NCBI RefSeq assembly: GCF_003590835.1
Contig: NZ_QYUQ01000002.1
Location: forward strand, 744,001-808,000
DNA from: Noviherbaspirillum sedimenti
GTDB lineage: Bacteria; Pseudomonadota; Gammaproteobacteria; Burkholderiales; Burkholderiaceae_D
Direction: 5' to 3'
Length of the DNA stretch: 64,000 nt
Below, piece after piece: positions 19,467 to 31,374 of the stretch. The first letter of the stretch is position 1, and each line of letters opens with the position of its first letter. A model generated the notes under the pieces. That model was not told the origin of the DNA. It saw nothing but the letters and a program-made list of their open reading frames with translations, and ran no database searches. Both the position numbers and the translations under genes were made by a program.

Positions 19467-19958
19467 ATGCTGTTATCAGAGCAATCGTACAAAAAGATCG
19501 ATCGCGAAATCGCGAAATTCCCCGCCGACCAGCGGCAGTCCGCCGTGATGGCCGCGCTCGCCATCGCGCAGAGCGAACTGGGCTGGCTGCCGCCGGAAGT
19601 CATGCAGGAACTTGCCGACTACATCGGCATGCCTGCCATCGCCGTGCAGGAAGTCGCGACCTTTTACGCGATGTACAACACCAGGCCGGTCGGCAAGAAC
19701 AAGGTCACCGTCTGCACCAACCTGCCGTGCGCATTGTCGGGCGGCGTCCAGGCAGCCGAATACCTGAAGCGGAAACTCGGCATCGATTTCAAGGAAACCA
19801 CCGCCGACGGCCTGTTCACGCTGCAGGAAGGCGAGTGCATGGGCGCCTGCGGCGATGCGCCGGTGCTGATCGTCAACAACAAGCGCATGTGCAGCCACAT
19901 GTCGAATGAAAAGCTCGACGCACTGGTCGCGGAGCTTAGTGAGGTAACCCGGAAATGA
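19467..19958 (+). CDS. nuoE: NADH-quinone oxidoreductase subunit E
   Basis: 163 aa 24-kDa-type subunit binding [2Fe-2S] cluster N1a. Cysteines are in [12 protein letters not shown] and [18 protein letters not shown] helical N-terminal domain includes [18 protein letters not shown]. The ATG at 19467 is chosen because the upstream extension in this frame is translated repeat sequence. It overlaps nuoF by ATGA. Confidence 0.96.
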   Translation: MLLSEQSYKKIDREIAKFPADQRQSAVMAALAIAQSELGWLPPEVMQELADYIGMPAIAVQEVATFYAMYNTRPVGKNKVTVCTNLPCALSGGVQAAEYLKRKLGIDFKETTADGLFTLQEGECMGACGDAPVLIVNNKRMCSHMSNEKLDALVAELSEVTRK

Positions 19959-21250
19959 CTTGCCTGCACGATCGTCACATCAATCCCCTGATCCTGGCTG
20001 GCCTGGATGGCCAGAACTGGCACCTGGCCGATTACGTCAAGCGCGGCGGCTACGAGGCGCTCAAGCGCATCCTGGCTGAAAAAATCACGCCGGAACAGGT
20101 CATTGCAGAACTCAAGGCATCCTCGCTGCGCGGCCGCGGCGGCGCCGGTTTTCCGACCGGCCTGAAGTGGAGCTTCATGCCGCGCCAGTTCCCGGGACAA
20201 AAATACCTGGTCTGCAACACCGACGAGGGCGAGCCGGGTACCTTCAAGGACCGCGATATCATTCGCTACAACCCGCATGCCCTGATCGAGGGCATGGCGA
20301 TCGGCGCCTATGCAATGGGCATCACCGTGGGCTACAACTATATCCACGGCGAGATCTGGTCCGAGTATGAGCGCTTCGAAGAAGCGCTGGAAGAGGCGCG
20401 CGCCGCCGGCTTCCTCGGCGATGGCATCATGGGCAGCGAGTTCAACTTCCAGTTGCACGCCTTTCATGGTTATGGCGCCTATATCTGCGGCGAGGAAACC
20501 GCCTTGCTGGAGTCGCTCGAAGGCAAGAAGGGCCAGCCGCGCTTCAAGCCGCCATTCCCGGCCAGCTTTGGCCTGTATGGCAAGCCGACCACCATCAACA
20601 ATACCGAGACCTTCGCTGCCGTACCTTTCGTGATGAACATGGGTGGCGCTGCGTATGCCGCGCTGGGCAAGCCGAACAATGGCGGCACCAAGATTTTCTC
20701 GATCTCGGGCGACGTCGAGCGTCCCGGCAATTATGAAATTCCGCTGGGTACGCCGTTCGCCAAGCTGCTGGAACTGGCTGGCGGCATGCGCGGTGGCAAG
20801 AAGATCAAGGCGGTGATCCCGGGCGGATCCTCCGCCCCGGTGGTCACCGGCGAAGTCATGATGGCTACCGACATGGACTACGACGGGATTTCCAAGGCCG
20901 GCTCGATGCTGGGTTCGGGCGCCGTGATCGTGATGGACGAGACGCGCTGCATGGTCAAGTCGCTGCTGCGTCTGTCGTACTTCTATTACGAGGAATCCTG
21001 CGGCCAGTGCACGCCGTGCCGCGAAGGCACCGGCTGGCTGTACCGCATGGTGCACCGGATCGAACACGGCCAGGGCCGTCCGGAAGACCTGGACATGCTC
21101 AATTCGATCGCCGACAACATCCAGGGGCGCACCATTTGCGCGCTGGGCGACGCCGCGGCGATGCCGGTGCGCGGCATGATCAAGAATTTCCGCGAAGAGT
21201 TTGCGTACCACATCGAGCACAAGCATTGCCTGGTACCCGCTTACATTTAA
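19955..21250 (+). CDS. nuoF: NADH-quinone oxidoreductase subunit F
   Basis: 431 aa NADH- and FMN-binding subunit. Glycine-rich [19 protein letters not shown] is near residue 65 and FMN-contact [15 protein letters not shown] follows. The N3 [4Fe-4S] ligands are in [15 protein letters not shown] plus a downstream Cys in [14 protein letters not shown]. It starts inside the nuoE stop (ATGA). Confidence 0.97.
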   Translation: MTCLHDRHINPLILAGLDGQNWHLADYVKRGGYEALKRILAEKITPEQVIAELKASSLRGRGGAGFPTGLKWSFMPRQFPGQKYLVCNTDEGEPGTFKDRDIIRYNPHALIEGMAIGAYAMGITVGYNYIHGEIWSEYERFEEALEEARAAGFLGDGIMGSEFNFQLHAFHGYGAYICGEETALLESLEGKKGQPRFKPPFPASFGLYGKPTTINNTETFAAVPFVMNMGGAAYAALGKPNNGGTKIFSISGDVERPGNYEIPLGTPFAKLLELAGGMRGGKKIKAVIPGGSSAPVVTGEVMMATDMDYDGISKAGSMLGSGAVIVMDETRCMVKSLLRLSYFYYEESCGQCTPCREGTGWLYRMVHRIEHGQGRPEDLDMLNSIADNIQGRTICALGDAAAMPVRGMIKNFREEFAYHIEHKHCLVPAYI

Positions 21251-21295
21251 CAGATCCGGTGCGTTTCACGTACCCTAGGGCGAAGATAAAAAGCC

Positions 21296-23644
21296 ATGGT
21301 TGAAATCGAAATTGACGGTAAGAAGGTCGAAGTGCAGGAAGGCAGCATGGTGATGGACGCTGCCAACAAGCTCGGCACTTACATCCCCCATTTCTGCTAT
21401 CACAAGAAGCTGTCCATCGCGGCCAATTGCCGCATGTGCCTGGTCGAGGTCGAGAAGGCGCCCAAGCCCTTGCCGGCTTGCGCGACTCCGGTCACGGCCG
21501 GCATGATCGTGCGCTCCAACAGCACCAAGGCCGTCGCCGCGCAAAAGAGCGTGATGGAATTCCTGCTGATTAACCACCCGCTGGATTGCCCAATCTGCGA
21601 CCAGGGCGGCGAATGCCAGTTGCAGGACCTCGCAGTCGGCTACGGCGGTTCCTCGTCGCGCTACGACGAAGAAAAGCGCGCCGTCGCGCCCAAGGAGGCC
21701 GGCCCGCTGATCTCGATGCAAGAGATGAGCCGCTGCATCCATTGCACCCGCTGCGTGCGCTTTGGCCAGGAAATCGCCGGCGTGATGGAATTCGGCATGC
21801 TGGGCCGCGGCGAGCACGCCGAAATCACTTCCTTTGTCGGCAAGACGGTCGATTCCGAATTGTCGGGCAATATGATCGACCTGTGCCCGGTCGGTGCGCT
21901 GACCTCCAAGCCGTTCCGCTACAGCGCCCGTACCTGGGAATTGTCGCGCCGTAAATCGGTCAGCCCGCATGACAGCCTGGGTAGCAACCTGGTGGTACAG
22001 GTCAAGGGCGGCAAGGTCATGCGCGTGCTGCCGCTGGAAAACGACGACATCAATGAATGCTGGTTGTCTGACCGCGACCGTTTCGCCTATGAAGGCGTCA
22101 ACAGCGCCGAGCGCCTGACCGCGCCGATGATCAAGCAGGACGGCCAGTGGATCACCACCGACTGGAAAACCGCACTGGAATACGTGGCCCACGGCTTGCG
22201 CAATATCCGCCACGAGCATGGCGCCGATGCGATTGCCGCGCTGGCCGCGCCGCATTCCACCCTGGAAGAATTGTCGCTGCTGCAGAAAGTCGTGCGCGGC
22301 CTCGGTTCGGCCAATGTCGATTTCCGCCTGCGTCAATCCGACTTTGTCCTCGATGGCAAGGTCACGCCGTGGCTGGGCATGTCGGTGACCGAATTCGGCC
22401 AGCTGCGCCGCGCGCTCGTGATCGGTTCCTTCCTGCGCAAGGATCATCCGCTGCTGGCGGCAAAACTGCGCCAGGCGGTCAAGCGCGGCGCCAAGCTCAG
22501 CATCGTGCATGGCAGCGACGATGACTTGCTGATGCCGGTTGCTAACAAAATCATCGCCGCGCCGTCGGAATGGCTGGCAGTCTTGTCCCAGGTGATCGCC
22601 GCCGTGGCGCTGGCCAAAGGCATCGCCGCCCCGACAGGCTTCGAAGCGATCGAAGCCTCCGACGCCGCCAAGGCTATCGCCGCCAGCCTGCTGGCCGAGG
22701 AGCCGACCGCCATCCTGCTCGGCAATGCCGCTGCCCAGCATCCGCAAGCGGCGTTGCTGCACGTGGCTGCCGAGTGGATTGCGCAGAATACCAATGCCAG
22801 CTTCGGTTACCTGACCGAAGCCGCCAACACTGTCGGCGGCTACCTCGCCAATGCGATTCCCGGCAATGGCGCCGAGCGTGGCGCCAACGCACTGGAAGCG
22901 TTTGCGCAAGCGCGCAAGGCTTACCTGCTGCTCAATGCCGAGCCGGAATACGACAGCCACAATCCGCAACAGGCGCGCGCTGCCCTCGAGCAGGCGGAAA
23001 TGGTGGTAGTGATGTCGCCGTTCGTGCAAGGCAAGGACTATGCAGACGTGCTGCTGCCGGTGGCGCCGTTTTCCGAAACCTCCGGCACCTTCGTCAGCGC
23101 CGAAGGCCGCGCACAAAGCTTCAACGGCACCGTCAAGCCGCTGGGTGAAACCCGTCCCGGCTGGAAGGTACTGCGCGTGCTGGGCAACCTGCTGGAGCTG
23201 GGCGGTTTCGACTACGAATCCTCGGAAGCCATCCGCAATGAAATCCTCGGCGTCGCCACGCCGGCCGAGGCCGACCTGCGCGGCCGCCTGAACAATCTTT
23301 CCGGCCTGGCACCGCTGGCGGCGCAAGCCGCCGTCGCCACCGGGCTGGAACGGCTCGCCGACGTGCCGATCTACGCCGGCGACGCCATTGTGCGCCGCGC
23401 CGAGTCGCTGCAACAAACCGCCGATGCGCAGGCGCCGGCGGCGTGGATTTCCGCAGCGCTGGCACAACAACTCGGAGTTGCGGCTGGCGGCACGATCAAT
23501 GTGAAACAAGGGCAGGGTAGTGCGACCCTGGAAGTCGGCATCGCCCGCGGCTTGCCGGACAATGTCGTGCGCGTCGCCGCGGCGCATGCAGCGACCGTCG
23601 GCCTGGGCGCCATGTTCGGTGAAATCAGCGTGGAGAAGGCATGA
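21296..23644 (+). CDS. nuoG: NADH-quinone oxidoreductase subunit G
   Basis: 782 aa, the largest peripheral subunit. The N-terminal 2Fe-2S ferredoxin domain has [20 protein letters not shown]. The N5 cluster motif is [19 protein letters not shown] and the N4-type motif is [13 protein letters not shown] with [17 protein letters not shown]. The remainder is a molybdopterin-oxidoreductase-like fold without the cofactor. It overlaps nuoH by 4 bp. Confidence 0.96.
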   Translation: MVEIEIDGKKVEVQEGSMVMDAANKLGTYIPHFCYHKKLSIAANCRMCLVEVEKAPKPLPACATPVTAGMIVRSNSTKAVAAQKSVMEFLLINHPLDCPICDQGGECQLQDLAVGYGGSSSRYDEEKRAVAPKEAGPLISMQEMSRCIHCTRCVRFGQEIAGVMEFGMLGRGEHAEITSFVGKTVDSELSGNMIDLCPVGALTSKPFRYSARTWELSRRKSVSPHDSLGSNLVVQVKGGKVMRVLPLENDDINECWLSDRDRFAYEGVNSAERLTAPMIKQDGQWITTDWKTALEYVAHGLRNIRHEHGADAIAALAAPHSTLEELSLLQKVVRGLGSANVDFRLRQSDFVLDGKVTPWLGMSVTEFGQLRRALVIGSFLRKDHPLLAAKLRQAVKRGAKLSIVHGSDDDLLMPVANKIIAAPSEWLAVLSQVIAAVALAKGIAAPTGFEAIEASDAAKAIAASLLAEEPTAILLGNAAAQHPQAALLHVAAEWIAQNTNASFGYLTEAANTVGGYLANAIPGNGAERGANALEAFAQARKAYLLLNAEPEYDSHNPQQARAALEQAEMVVVMSPFVQGKDYADVLLPVAPFSETSGTFVSAEGRAQSFNGTVKPLGETRPGWKVLRVLGNLLELGGFDYESSEAIRNEILGVATPAEADLRGRLNNLSGLAPLAAQAAVATGLERLADVPIYAGDAIVRRAESLQQTADAQAPAAWISAALAQQLGVAAGGTINVKQGQGSATLEVGIARGLPDNVVRVAAAHAATVGLGAMFGEISVEKA

Positions 23645-24711
23645 TGGATCAATTTCTCGCGACATTGCACACCCACGGCAATATGTATCTGGGCGCCTTC
23701 TGGCCGCTGGTCTGGAACCTCGTCAAGATCGTTCTCATCGTGCTGCCGATCATGGGCTGCGTTGCTTACCTGACCCTGTGGGAACGCAAGCTGATTGGCT
23801 GGATGCATATCCGTATCGGCCCGAACCGTGTCGGTCCGGCCGGCTTGCTGCAGCCGATCGCCGATGCCCTGAAGCTGCTGCTCAAGGAAATCATCAAGCC
23901 GGCCAAGGCCAGCACGGCCTTGTTTTTCATCGCGCCGATCATGACCATCATGCCGGCCCTGGCGGCCTGGGCGGTGATCCCCTTCGGCCCGGACCTGGCG
24001 CTGGCCAACATCAATGCCGGCCTGCTGTTCGTCATGGCCATCACCTCGATGGAAGTGTACGGCGTGATCATCGCCGGCTGGGCATCCAACTCCAAGTACG
24101 CCTTCCTCGGCGCCATGCGCGCCTCGGCGCAGATGGTGTCGTATGAAATCGCCATGGGCTTTGCGCTGGTGATCGTGCTGATGGTCTCGGGCAGCCTGAA
24201 TTTCGGCGAAATCGTCGGCATGCAGACCCGCGGGATGTTTGCCGACATGGGCCTGAACTTCCTGTCGTGGAACTGGCTGCCGCTGTTGCCGATCTTCGTG
24301 ATCTACGTGATTTCCGGCATCGCCGAAACCAACCGTCATCCGTTCGACGTGGTGGAAGGCGAATCGGAAATCGTTGCCGGCCACATGGTGGAATATTCGG
24401 GCATGTCGTTCGCCATGTTCTTCCTGGCCGAATACGCCAACATGATCCTGATCTCGGCGCTGGCGTCGCTGATGTTCCTCGGCGGCTGGGATGCGCCGTT
24501 CGGTTTCCTGTCCTTTATCCCGGGATGGATCTGGCTGGGCATCAAGACCTTCTTCGTGGTGTCGCTGTTCATCTGGGCGCGCGCATCGTTCCCGCGCTAC
24601 CGCTATGACCAGATCATGCGCCTGGGCTGGAAAGTATTCATTCCGCTGACCCTGGCCTACCTGGTGATCGTGGCCGGCTGGATCCTGTCGCCATGGAATA
24701 TTTGGAAATAA
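23641..24711 (+). CDS. nuoH: NADH-quinone oxidoreductase subunit H
   Basis: 356 aa, about eight transmembrane helices, lining the quinone entry tunnel. Conserved [20 protein letters not shown] and the charged loop [20 protein letters not shown] are present. The start ATGATG overlaps the nuoG stop. Confidence 0.97.
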   Translation: MMDQFLATLHTHGNMYLGAFWPLVWNLVKIVLIVLPIMGCVAYLTLWERKLIGWMHIRIGPNRVGPAGLLQPIADALKLLLKEIIKPAKASTALFFIAPIMTIMPALAAWAVIPFGPDLALANINAGLLFVMAITSMEVYGVIIAGWASNSKYAFLGAMRASAQMVSYEIAMGFALVIVLMVSGSLNFGEIVGMQTRGMFADMGLNFLSWNWLPLLPIFVIYVISGIAETNRHPFDVVEGESEIVAGHMVEYSGMSFAMFFLAEYANMILISALASLMFLGGWDAPFGFLSFIPGWIWLGIKTFFVVSLFIWARASFPRYRYDQIMRLGWKVFIPLTLAYLVIVAGWILSPWNIWK

Positions 24712-24723
24712 AGGCGCAATAAA

Positions 24724-25212
24724 ATGGAAGCCATTAAAGATTTTTTCGGCAGCCTGCTGCTGCGCGAGCTGGTCAAGGGCCTGGCCCTGACTGGTCGCTA
24801 TTTGTTCGCTCGCAAGATCACGGTACTGTTCCCCGAAGAGAAGACGCCGATGTCGCCGCGTTTTCGCGGTCTGCATGCGCTGCGCCGCTACCCGAACGGC
24901 GAAGAGCGTTGCATCGCCTGCAAACTGTGCGAAGCGGTATGCCCGGCACTGGCCATCACCATCGAATCGGAACAGCGTGATGACGGCAGCCGCCGTACCA
25001 CCCGTTACGACATCGACCTGACCAAGTGCATCTTCTGCGGCTTCTGCGAAGAGTCGTGCCCGGTTGATTCGATCGTCGAGACGCATCATCTGGAATACCA
25101 CGGCGAAAAACGCGGCGATCTGTACTACACCAAGGAAATGCTGCTTGCCGTGGGTGACCGGTATGAGAAAGAAATTGCCGCGAACCGCGCGGCCGATGCC
25201 GCCTATCGTTGA
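24724..25212 (+). CDS. nuoI: NADH-quinone oxidoreductase subunit I
   Basis: 162 aa 8Fe ferredoxin-like subunit carrying clusters N6a and N6b. Two CxxCxxCxxxCP motifs: [16 protein letters not shown] and [19 protein letters not shown] short amphipathic N-terminal region precedes [16 protein letters not shown]. Confidence 0.97.
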   Translation: MEAIKDFFGSLLLRELVKGLALTGRYLFARKITVLFPEEKTPMSPRFRGLHALRRYPNGEERCIACKLCEAVCPALAITIESEQRDDGSRRTTRYDIDLTKCIFCGFCEESCPVDSIVETHHLEYHGEKRGDLYYTKEMLLAVGDRYEKEIAANRAADAAYR

Positions 25213-25267
25213 TCCGATTGCATTGACAAGATAGCAGCTTCGCAAAAAATTATTTATCTGGCCCATT

Positions 25268-25906
25268 ATGGAATTTACAACTGCATTGTTTTACGCGTTT
25301 TCGACAATCATGGTGATTGCCGCCCTGCGCGTCATTACCGCCCGCAACCCGGTCCATGCCGCGCTGTTCCTGGTGCTGACATTCTTTTCCGCTGCCGCGA
25401 TCTGGCTCCTGCTGAAAGCCGAATTCCTCGCCATCGTACTGGTGCTGGTGTATGTCGGCGCGGTCATGGTGCTGTTCCTGTTCGTGGTGATGATGCTCGA
25501 CATTAATCTGGAAAAGCTGCGCGCCGGCTTCTGGGGTTACCTGCCGCTGGCGGCCGGCATCGGCGTGCTGATCGTGCTGCAGATGGCGGCGGTGATCTGG
25601 CGCGGCTTCCTCAAGGCTGACCAGGTAATCCCGGCAGCGTCTGCGAGCATTGGCGGCACCAAGGAGCTGGGCTTGCTGATCTATACCCAGTACATCTATG
25701 CGTTTGAAATCGCTGCGGTGATCCTGCTGGTGGCGATCGTTGCCGCCGTTGCGCTGACCCTGCGTCGCCGCAAGGACAGCAAGTATTTCAGCCCGTCGGA
25801 TGCGGTCAAGGTCAAGGCCAGCGACCGCGTGCGCATCGTCAAGATGAAGGCGGAATCCAATCGCGACGCCGCGCAACCCGCAGCTCCTGCGGCAGAACAG
25901 AAATAA
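25268..25906 (+). CDS. nuoJ: NADH-quinone oxidoreductase subunit J
   Basis: 212 aa with five transmembrane helices; YVGAVMVLFLFVVMMLDIN contains the pi-bulge helix. The hydrophilic C-terminal tail is basic then Ala/Pro-rich. 55 bp separate it from nuoI and 12 bp from nuoK. Confidence 0.95.
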   Translation: MEFTTALFYAFSTIMVIAALRVITARNPVHAALFLVLTFFSAAAIWLLLKAEFLAIVLVLVYVGAVMVLFLFVVMMLDINLEKLRAGFWGYLPLAAGIGVLIVLQMAAVIWRGFLKADQVIPAASASIGGTKELGLLIYTQYIYAFEIAAVILLVAIVAAVALTLRRRKDSKYFSPSDAVKVKASDRVRIVKMKAESNRDAAQPAAPAAEQK

Positions 25907-25918
25907 GGGGGAGGGACT

Positions 25919-26227
25919 ATGGACTTGTCACTCGCGCATTTCCTGGTGCTTGGCGCCATCCTGTTTGCGATTTCGATCGTCGGCATTTTCCTGAACCGGA
26001 AAAACATCATCATCCTGCTGATGGCGATCGAATTGATGCTGCTGGCCGTGAACATGAATTTCATCGCGTTTTCCCATTACCTGGGCGACGCGGCCGGGCA
26101 GATCTTCGTTTTCTTCATTCTGACCGTTGCCGCGGCTGAGTCCGCGATCGGTCTGGCCATCCTCGTGGTGCTGTTCCGTAACCAGGACACCATCAATGTT
26201 GAAGATCTCGATACCCTCAAGGGTTAA
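25919..26227 (+). CDS. nuoK: NADH-quinone oxidoreductase subunit K
   Basis: 102 aa with three transmembrane helices. Conserved membrane glutamates involved in proton translocation are in [16 protein letters not shown] and [13 protein letters not shown]. Homologous to MrpC. GGGGGAGGG precedes the ATG. Confidence 0.96.
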   Translation: MDLSLAHFLVLGAILFAISIVGIFLNRKNIIILLMAIELMLLAVNMNFIAFSHYLGDAAGQIFVFFILTVAAAESAIGLAILVVLFRNQDTINVEDLDTLKG

Positions 26228-26251
26228 CCATAATTAACGATAAGGTCGAAC

Positions 26252-28297
26252 ATGGCGGGGCAACTCAACCCTAACCTCCTACTTGCCGTACCACTGGCGC
26301 CGCTGGTCGGCTCCGCAATTGCGGGCCTCCTTGGCACCAGGTTTTTTGGCAATGTAATCGGACGCAAGACTTCGCACACGGTCACCATCCTGGGCGTGCT
26401 GATCGCATTCCTGATCTCGGTGCAGACCCTGCTGGCGGTGCTGGATGGCGCCACCTACAACGGCAGCGTGTATGAATGGATGACGGTGGCTGGCGTGAAG
26501 CTGGAAGTTGGCTTCCTGGTCGACAGCCTGACCGCGATGATGATGTGCGTGGTGACCTTCGTGTCGCTGATGGTGCACATCTATACGATCGGCTACATGA
26601 AGGATGACGAGGGCTACAACCGCTTCTTCTCGTACATCTCGCTGTTTACCTTCTCGATGCTGATGCTGGTCATGAGCAACAACTTCCTGCAGCTGTTCTT
26701 CGGCTGGGAAGCGGTTGGCCTGGTGTCGTACCTGCTGATCGGTTTCTGGTATACCCGGCCGACGGCGATCTACGCCAACATGAAGGCCTTCCTGGTCAAC
26801 CGTGTCGGCGACTTCGGCTTCATTCTCGGCATCGGCCTGCTGCTGGCCTATGCAGGTTCGATGGATTACAACGAAGTGTTTGCCAAGCGCGAGCAACTGG
26901 CAACCCTGACCCTGCCGGGCTCCGACTGGATGCTGCTGACGGTGGCCTGCATCTGCCTGTTCATCGGCGCCATGGGCAAGTCGGCGCAATTCCCGCTGCA
27001 CGTGTGGCTGCCCGATTCGATGGAAGGCCCGACACCAATCTCGGCGCTGATCCATGCGGCGACCATGGTGACCGCCGGCATCTTCATGGTGGCGCGCATG
27101 TCGCCGCTGTTCGAACTGTCTGACACCGCCTTGTCGTTCATCATCGTGATCGGTTCCATTACGGCGCTGTTCATGGGTTTCCTCGGCATCATCCAGAACG
27201 ACATCAAGCGCGTGGTGGCGTATTCGACGCTGTCGCAGCTGGGCTACATGACGGTGGCGCTGGGCGCTTCGGCCTACTCGGTAGCGGTGTTCCACCTGAT
27301 GACCCACGCATTCTTCAAGGCGCTGCTGTTCCTTGGCGCCGGCGCGGTCATCATCGGCATGCACCATGACCAGGATATCCGCAACATGGGCGGCCTGCGC
27401 AAGTACATGCCGATCACCTGGATCACGTCGCTGCTGGGTTCGCTGGCCCTGATCGGCACGCCGTTCTTCTCCGGTTTCTACTCGAAGGACAGCATCATCA
27501 TCGCCGTCCAGCATGCCAATATCGCCGGCGCGGGCTTTGCCTACTTCGCCGTGATGGCAGGCGTGTTCGTGACAGCGTTCTATTCGTTCCGCATGTATTT
27601 CCTGGTGTTCCATGGCGAAGAGCGTTTCGGCAAGGGGCATCACGATCATCACGGCGACCACGCCGATGAGGAAGTGTCCCCAGACCATCACCATGGCCTG
27701 GCTCCCGGCGAGAAGCCGCACGAGGCGCCGCTGGTGGTGACCCTGCCGCTGATCCTGCTGGCGATTCCATCGGTCGTGATCGGTTTCTTCACGGTCGGCC
27801 CGATGCTGTTCGGCGAGTTCTTCAACAATGTGATCTTCGTCAGCGCAGCGCATCCGGCCATGGCCGAACTGGCGCGCGACTTCCACGGCGCGGTAGCGAT
27901 GGGACTGCACGGCTTCGTCACGCCGGTGTTCGCGCTGGCTGCTGGCGGCGTGGTGGCGGCGTACTACTGCTACATGGTCAATCCGCGCGTGCCGGCCTGG
28001 TTCTTCCACAAGTTCCACGCCGTGCATACGCTGCTAGACAACAAGTACTACATGGACAAGATCAACGAAGTCGTATTCGCCGGCGGCGCCCGTGCGCTGG
28101 GCGGCGGCTTCTGGAAGGTGGGCGACCGCGGCCTGATCGACGGCCTGATCGTCAATGGCAGCGCCCAAGTAGTCGAATGGTTTGCCCGGTTCACCCGCCG
28201 CTTCCAGTCGGGTTATATCTACCACTACGCTTTCGTGATGATCATCGGCGTGTTGGGCTTCCTGATCTGGTTCTTGCCGTTCCCGTTCGCCCAATAA
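26252..28297 (+). CDS. nuoL: NADH-quinone oxidoreductase subunit L
   Basis: 681 aa antiporter-like subunit (MrpA/D family) with about 16 transmembrane helices and the lateral helix region at the C-terminus. Signature GAMGKSAQFPLHVWLPDSME then GPTPISALIHAATMVTAG. A histidine-rich loop near residues 460-490 (KGHHDHHGDHADE and PDHHHGLAPGEKPHE) is a notable local feature. Confidence 0.97.
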   Translation: MAGQLNPNLLLAVPLAPLVGSAIAGLLGTRFFGNVIGRKTSHTVTILGVLIAFLISVQTLLAVLDGATYNGSVYEWMTVAGVKLEVGFLVDSLTAMMMCVVTFVSLMVHIYTIGYMKDDEGYNRFFSYISLFTFSMLMLVMSNNFLQLFFGWEAVGLVSYLLIGFWYTRPTAIYANMKAFLVNRVGDFGFILGIGLLLAYAGSMDYNEVFAKREQLATLTLPGSDWMLLTVACICLFIGAMGKSAQFPLHVWLPDSMEGPTPISALIHAATMVTAGIFMVARMSPLFELSDTALSFIIVIGSITALFMGFLGIIQNDIKRVVAYSTLSQLGYMTVALGASAYSVAVFHLMTHAFFKALLFLGAGAVIIGMHHDQDIRNMGGLRKYMPITWITSLLGSLALIGTPFFSGFYSKDSIIIAVQHANIAGAGFAYFAVMAGVFVTAFYSFRMYFLVFHGEERFGKGHHDHHGDHADEEVSPDHHHGLAPGEKPHEAPLVVTLPLILLAIPSVVIGFFTVGPMLFGEFFNNVIFVSAAHPAMAELARDFHGAVAMGLHGFVTPVFALAAGGVVAAYYCYMVNPRVPAWFFHKFHAVHTLLDNKYYMDKINEVVFAGGARALGGGFWKVGDRGLIDGLIVNGSAQVVEWFARFTRRFQSGYIYHYAFVMIIGVLGFLIWFLPFPFAQ

Positions 28298-28324
28298 CCG
28301 GCCAAGCAAAATAAAAAAGCAATT

Positions 28325-29812
28325 ATGATGCAGTCAACCATACCCCTCCTGAGCCTGGCGATCTGGTGCCCGATCGCATTCGGCGTATTCATCCTGGCAT
28401 TCGGCCGCGACAACAATCCCGCCCTGGCGCGCGGGGTAGCGCTGATCGGTTCGCTGATCAGCTTCCTGGTGACGCTGCCGCTGGTCGCGCAATTCGACAA
28501 TGCCGCGCACGGCATGCAGTTCGTCGAGAAATTCGCCTGGATCGATCGCTTCAATATCTTCTATTCTCTCGGTATCGACGGCATTTCGCTCTGGTTCGTG
28601 CCGCTGACGGCGTTCGTCACCGTGCTGGTGGTGGTGGCCGGCTGGGAAGTGATCGAGGACCGCGTAGCGCAATACATGGGCGCCTTCCTGATCCTGTCGG
28701 GCGTGATGATCGGTGTGTTTTGCGCACTCGACGGCGTGCTGTTCTACGTATTCTTCGAAGCGACCCTGATCCCGATGTTCATCATTATCGGCGTCTGGGG
28801 CGGCCCCAATCGCGTGTATGCGGCGATCAAGTTCTTCCTGTACACCTTCCTCGGCTCGCTGCTGATGCTGGTGGCGCTGCTGTACCTGTACTTCAAGTCG
28901 GGCAGCTTCGATATCCTGGCCTGGCACAAGCTGCCGCTGCCGATCGAAGCGCAGGTCCTGATCTTCCTGGCCTTCCTGATGGCTTTTGCGGTCAAGGTGC
29001 CGATGTGGCCGGTGCATACCTGGCTGCCGGATGCCCACGTCGAAGCACCGACCGGCGGCTCGGTGGTGCTGGCGGCAATCATGCTGAAGCTGGGCGGCTA
29101 TGGTTTCCTGCGGTTCTCGCTGCCGATCGCACCGGACGCCAGCCAGCAGCTGTCCTGGCTGATCATTGCCCTGTCGCTGATCGCGGTGATCTACATCGGC
29201 CTGGTGGCGCTGGTGCAGACCGACATGAAGAAGCTGGTGGCCTATTCGTCGATCGCCCACATGGGCTTCGTCACCCTCGGTTTCTTCATCTTCAACGACA
29301 TCGGCGTACAGGGCGGTATTGTGCAGATGATTTCGCACGGTTTCGTCTCGGCCGCCATGTTCCTGTGCATCGGCGTGCTGTACGACCGCATGCATTCGCG
29401 TGAAATCGCCGATTACGGCGGGGTGGTCAATACCATGCCGCGCTTTGCTGCCTTCTTTGTCCTGTTCTCGATGGCCAACTGCGGCCTGCCGGCGACCTCG
29501 GGCTTCGTCGGCGAGTTCATGGTGATCCTGGGCGCGGTGAAGTTCAATTTCTGGATTGGCGTGCTGACCGCAACCGCGCTGATCCTCGGCGCCGCCTATT
29601 CGCTGTGGCTGGCCAAGCGCGTGATCTTCGGCGATGTCGCCAACGCCCACGTTGCCGCGCTGGTCGACTTGAACAAGCGCGAGTTCCTGGTCCTCGGCGT
29701 GCTGGCGATCGCCGTGCTGGTGATGGGCCTGTATCCGGCGCCGTTCACCGATGCGATGCAGACCTCGGTGACCGATTTGCTCAAGCATGTCGCCACCTCG
29801 AAACTGAATTAA
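28325..29812 (+). CDS. nuoM: NADH-quinone oxidoreductase subunit M
   Basis: 495 aa antiporter-like proton-pumping subunit with 14 predicted helices. Conserved FFEATLIPMFIIIGVWGG (helix 5 Glu) and KVPMWPVHTWLPDAHVEAPT are present. It starts 27 bp after nuoL. Confidence 0.97.
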   Translation: MMQSTIPLLSLAIWCPIAFGVFILAFGRDNNPALARGVALIGSLISFLVTLPLVAQFDNAAHGMQFVEKFAWIDRFNIFYSLGIDGISLWFVPLTAFVTVLVVVAGWEVIEDRVAQYMGAFLILSGVMIGVFCALDGVLFYVFFEATLIPMFIIIGVWGGPNRVYAAIKFFLYTFLGSLLMLVALLYLYFKSGSFDILAWHKLPLPIEAQVLIFLAFLMAFAVKVPMWPVHTWLPDAHVEAPTGGSVVLAAIMLKLGGYGFLRFSLPIAPDASQQLSWLIIALSLIAVIYIGLVALVQTDMKKLVAYSSIAHMGFVTLGFFIFNDIGVQGGIVQMISHGFVSAAMFLCIGVLYDRMHSREIADYGGVVNTMPRFAAFFVLFSMANCGLPATSGFVGEFMVILGAVKFNFWIGVLTATALILGAAYSLWLAKRVIFGDVANAHVAALVDLNKREFLVLGVLAIAVLVMGLYPAPFTDAMQTSVTDLLKHVATSKLN

Positions 29813-29837
29813 AACAAGCGATGCTGTCGCCCATTAA

Positions 29838-31355
29838 GTGAATAACATGAATCTGATCCCGGTTTATCCAGAAATCTTCCTGCTGATCGCCACGTCGGCG
29901 ATCCTGCTGATCGACATGTTCCTGCCGGATGAAAAACGCAACATCACCTACATGCTGTCGCTGGCGACGCTGGTTGTGTGCGCGGCATTGAGCCTGTATT
30001 CCTTCGAGGCCGGCACTGTGACCTACACGTTCAGCAACATGTTCGTGTCTGATCCGATGTCGCATCTGCTCAAGCTGTTTTCCTATCTGGCGGTCGGCGT
30101 GACACTGGTGTATTCGCGCCAGTACATTGTCGAGCGCGGCATGGCCAGCGGCGGCATTCTGGGCGGCGAGTTTTATGTGCTGGCGCTGTTTTCGCTGCTG
30201 GGTCAGATGGTCATGATTTCCGGCACCAGTTTCCTGTCGATCTACCTCGGCCTGGAACTGATGTCGCTGTCGCTGTACGCACTGGTGGCGTTGCGCCGCA
30301 ACGACTCGACCTCGACCGAAGCCGCCATGAAGTATTTCGTACTGGGCGCGCTGGCGTCCGGCTTCCTGCTGTACGGCATGTCGATGCTGTATGGCGCCAC
30401 CGGCTCGCTGGATGTCAACGCCGTCGCCAAGGCGGCAGTTTCCGGCACCATCAAGCCGATGGTGTTGGTGTTCGGTATCGTGTTCCTGGTGGCCGGCCTG
30501 GCATTCAAGCTGGGCGCCGTACCGTTCCACATGTGGGTGCCTGACGTCTACCAGGGCTCGCCGACGCCGGTGACCCTGCTGCTGGGCGCGGCGCCCAAGC
30601 TGGCGACGTTCGCCATCTGCGTGCGCCTGCTGGTGGAAGGCTTGCTGCCGCTGGCCTTCGACTGGCAGCAGATGCTGCTGGTGCTGGCGGTGTTGTCGCT
30701 GGCAATCGGCAATATCACCGCCATCGTCCAGACCAACCTCAAGCGCATGCTCGCCTATTCGACCATTTCGCACATGGGTTTCGTGCTGCTGGGCCTGTTG
30801 TCCGGGGTGGTCAACCAGAGCAGCGCCGGTGCGGTAGGCGCCTACAGCTCGGCCATGTTCTATGCAATCACCTATGTACTGACCACGCTGGGCAGCTTCG
30901 GTATCGTCATTTTGCTGTCGCGCGCCGGCTTCGAAGCCGACAAGCTGGAAGACCTGAAAGGCCTGAACCAGCGCAGCCCATGGTTTGCCCTGGTCATGCT
31001 GATCCTGATGTTCTCGCTGGCCGGCGTGCCGCCGATGGTCGGCTTCTACGCCAAGCTGTCGGTGCTGCAGGCAGTGCTCGGTACCGGTCAGATCTGGCTT
31101 GCACTGGTGGCGGTGCTGTTCTCGCTGGTCGGCGCGTTCTACTATCTGCGCGTGATCAAGCTGATGTACTTCGATGCCCCGGTTGACACTGCGCCGATCG
31201 TCGCCAGCAGCGACATGCGCGTCACGCTCAGCCTGAACGGCGTAGCCATCGTGGCGCTGGGCATTCTGCCGGGCGGCCTGATGGCAGCCTGCGAAAGCGC
31301 GATCGGCCAATCGATCGGCCACGCGCTGAAAAATCTCGCCGGCATGGCTGCCTGA
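29838..31355 (+). CDS. nuoN: NADH-quinone oxidoreductase subunit N
   Basis: 505 aa antiporter-like subunit, last of the complex I operon. It has [19 protein letters not shown] and [24 protein letters not shown] at 29838 ([14 protein letters not shown]) is used; the ATG three codons later at 29847 is equally plausible. It is followed after 19 bp by a DUF2818 gene. Confidence 0.95.
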   Translation: MNNMNLIPVYPEIFLLIATSAILLIDMFLPDEKRNITYMLSLATLVVCAALSLYSFEAGTVTYTFSNMFVSDPMSHLLKLFSYLAVGVTLVYSRQYIVERGMASGGILGGEFYVLALFSLLGQMVMISGTSFLSIYLGLELMSLSLYALVALRRNDSTSTEAAMKYFVLGALASGFLLYGMSMLYGATGSLDVNAVAKAAVSGTIKPMVLVFGIVFLVAGLAFKLGAVPFHMWVPDVYQGSPTPVTLLLGAAPKLATFAICVRLLVEGLLPLAFDWQQMLLVLAVLSLAIGNITAIVQTNLKRMLAYSTISHMGFVLLGLLSGVVNQSSAGAVGAYSSAMFYAITYVLTTLGSFGIVILLSRAGFEADKLEDLKGLNQRSPWFALVMLILMFSLAGVPPMVGFYAKLSVLQAVLGTGQIWLALVAVLFSLVGAFYYLRVIKLMYFDAPVDTAPIVASSDMRVTLSLNGVAIVALGILPGGLMAACESAIGQSIGHALKNLAGMAA

Positions 31356-31374
31356 GCACCGCCAAGCAACAGAC

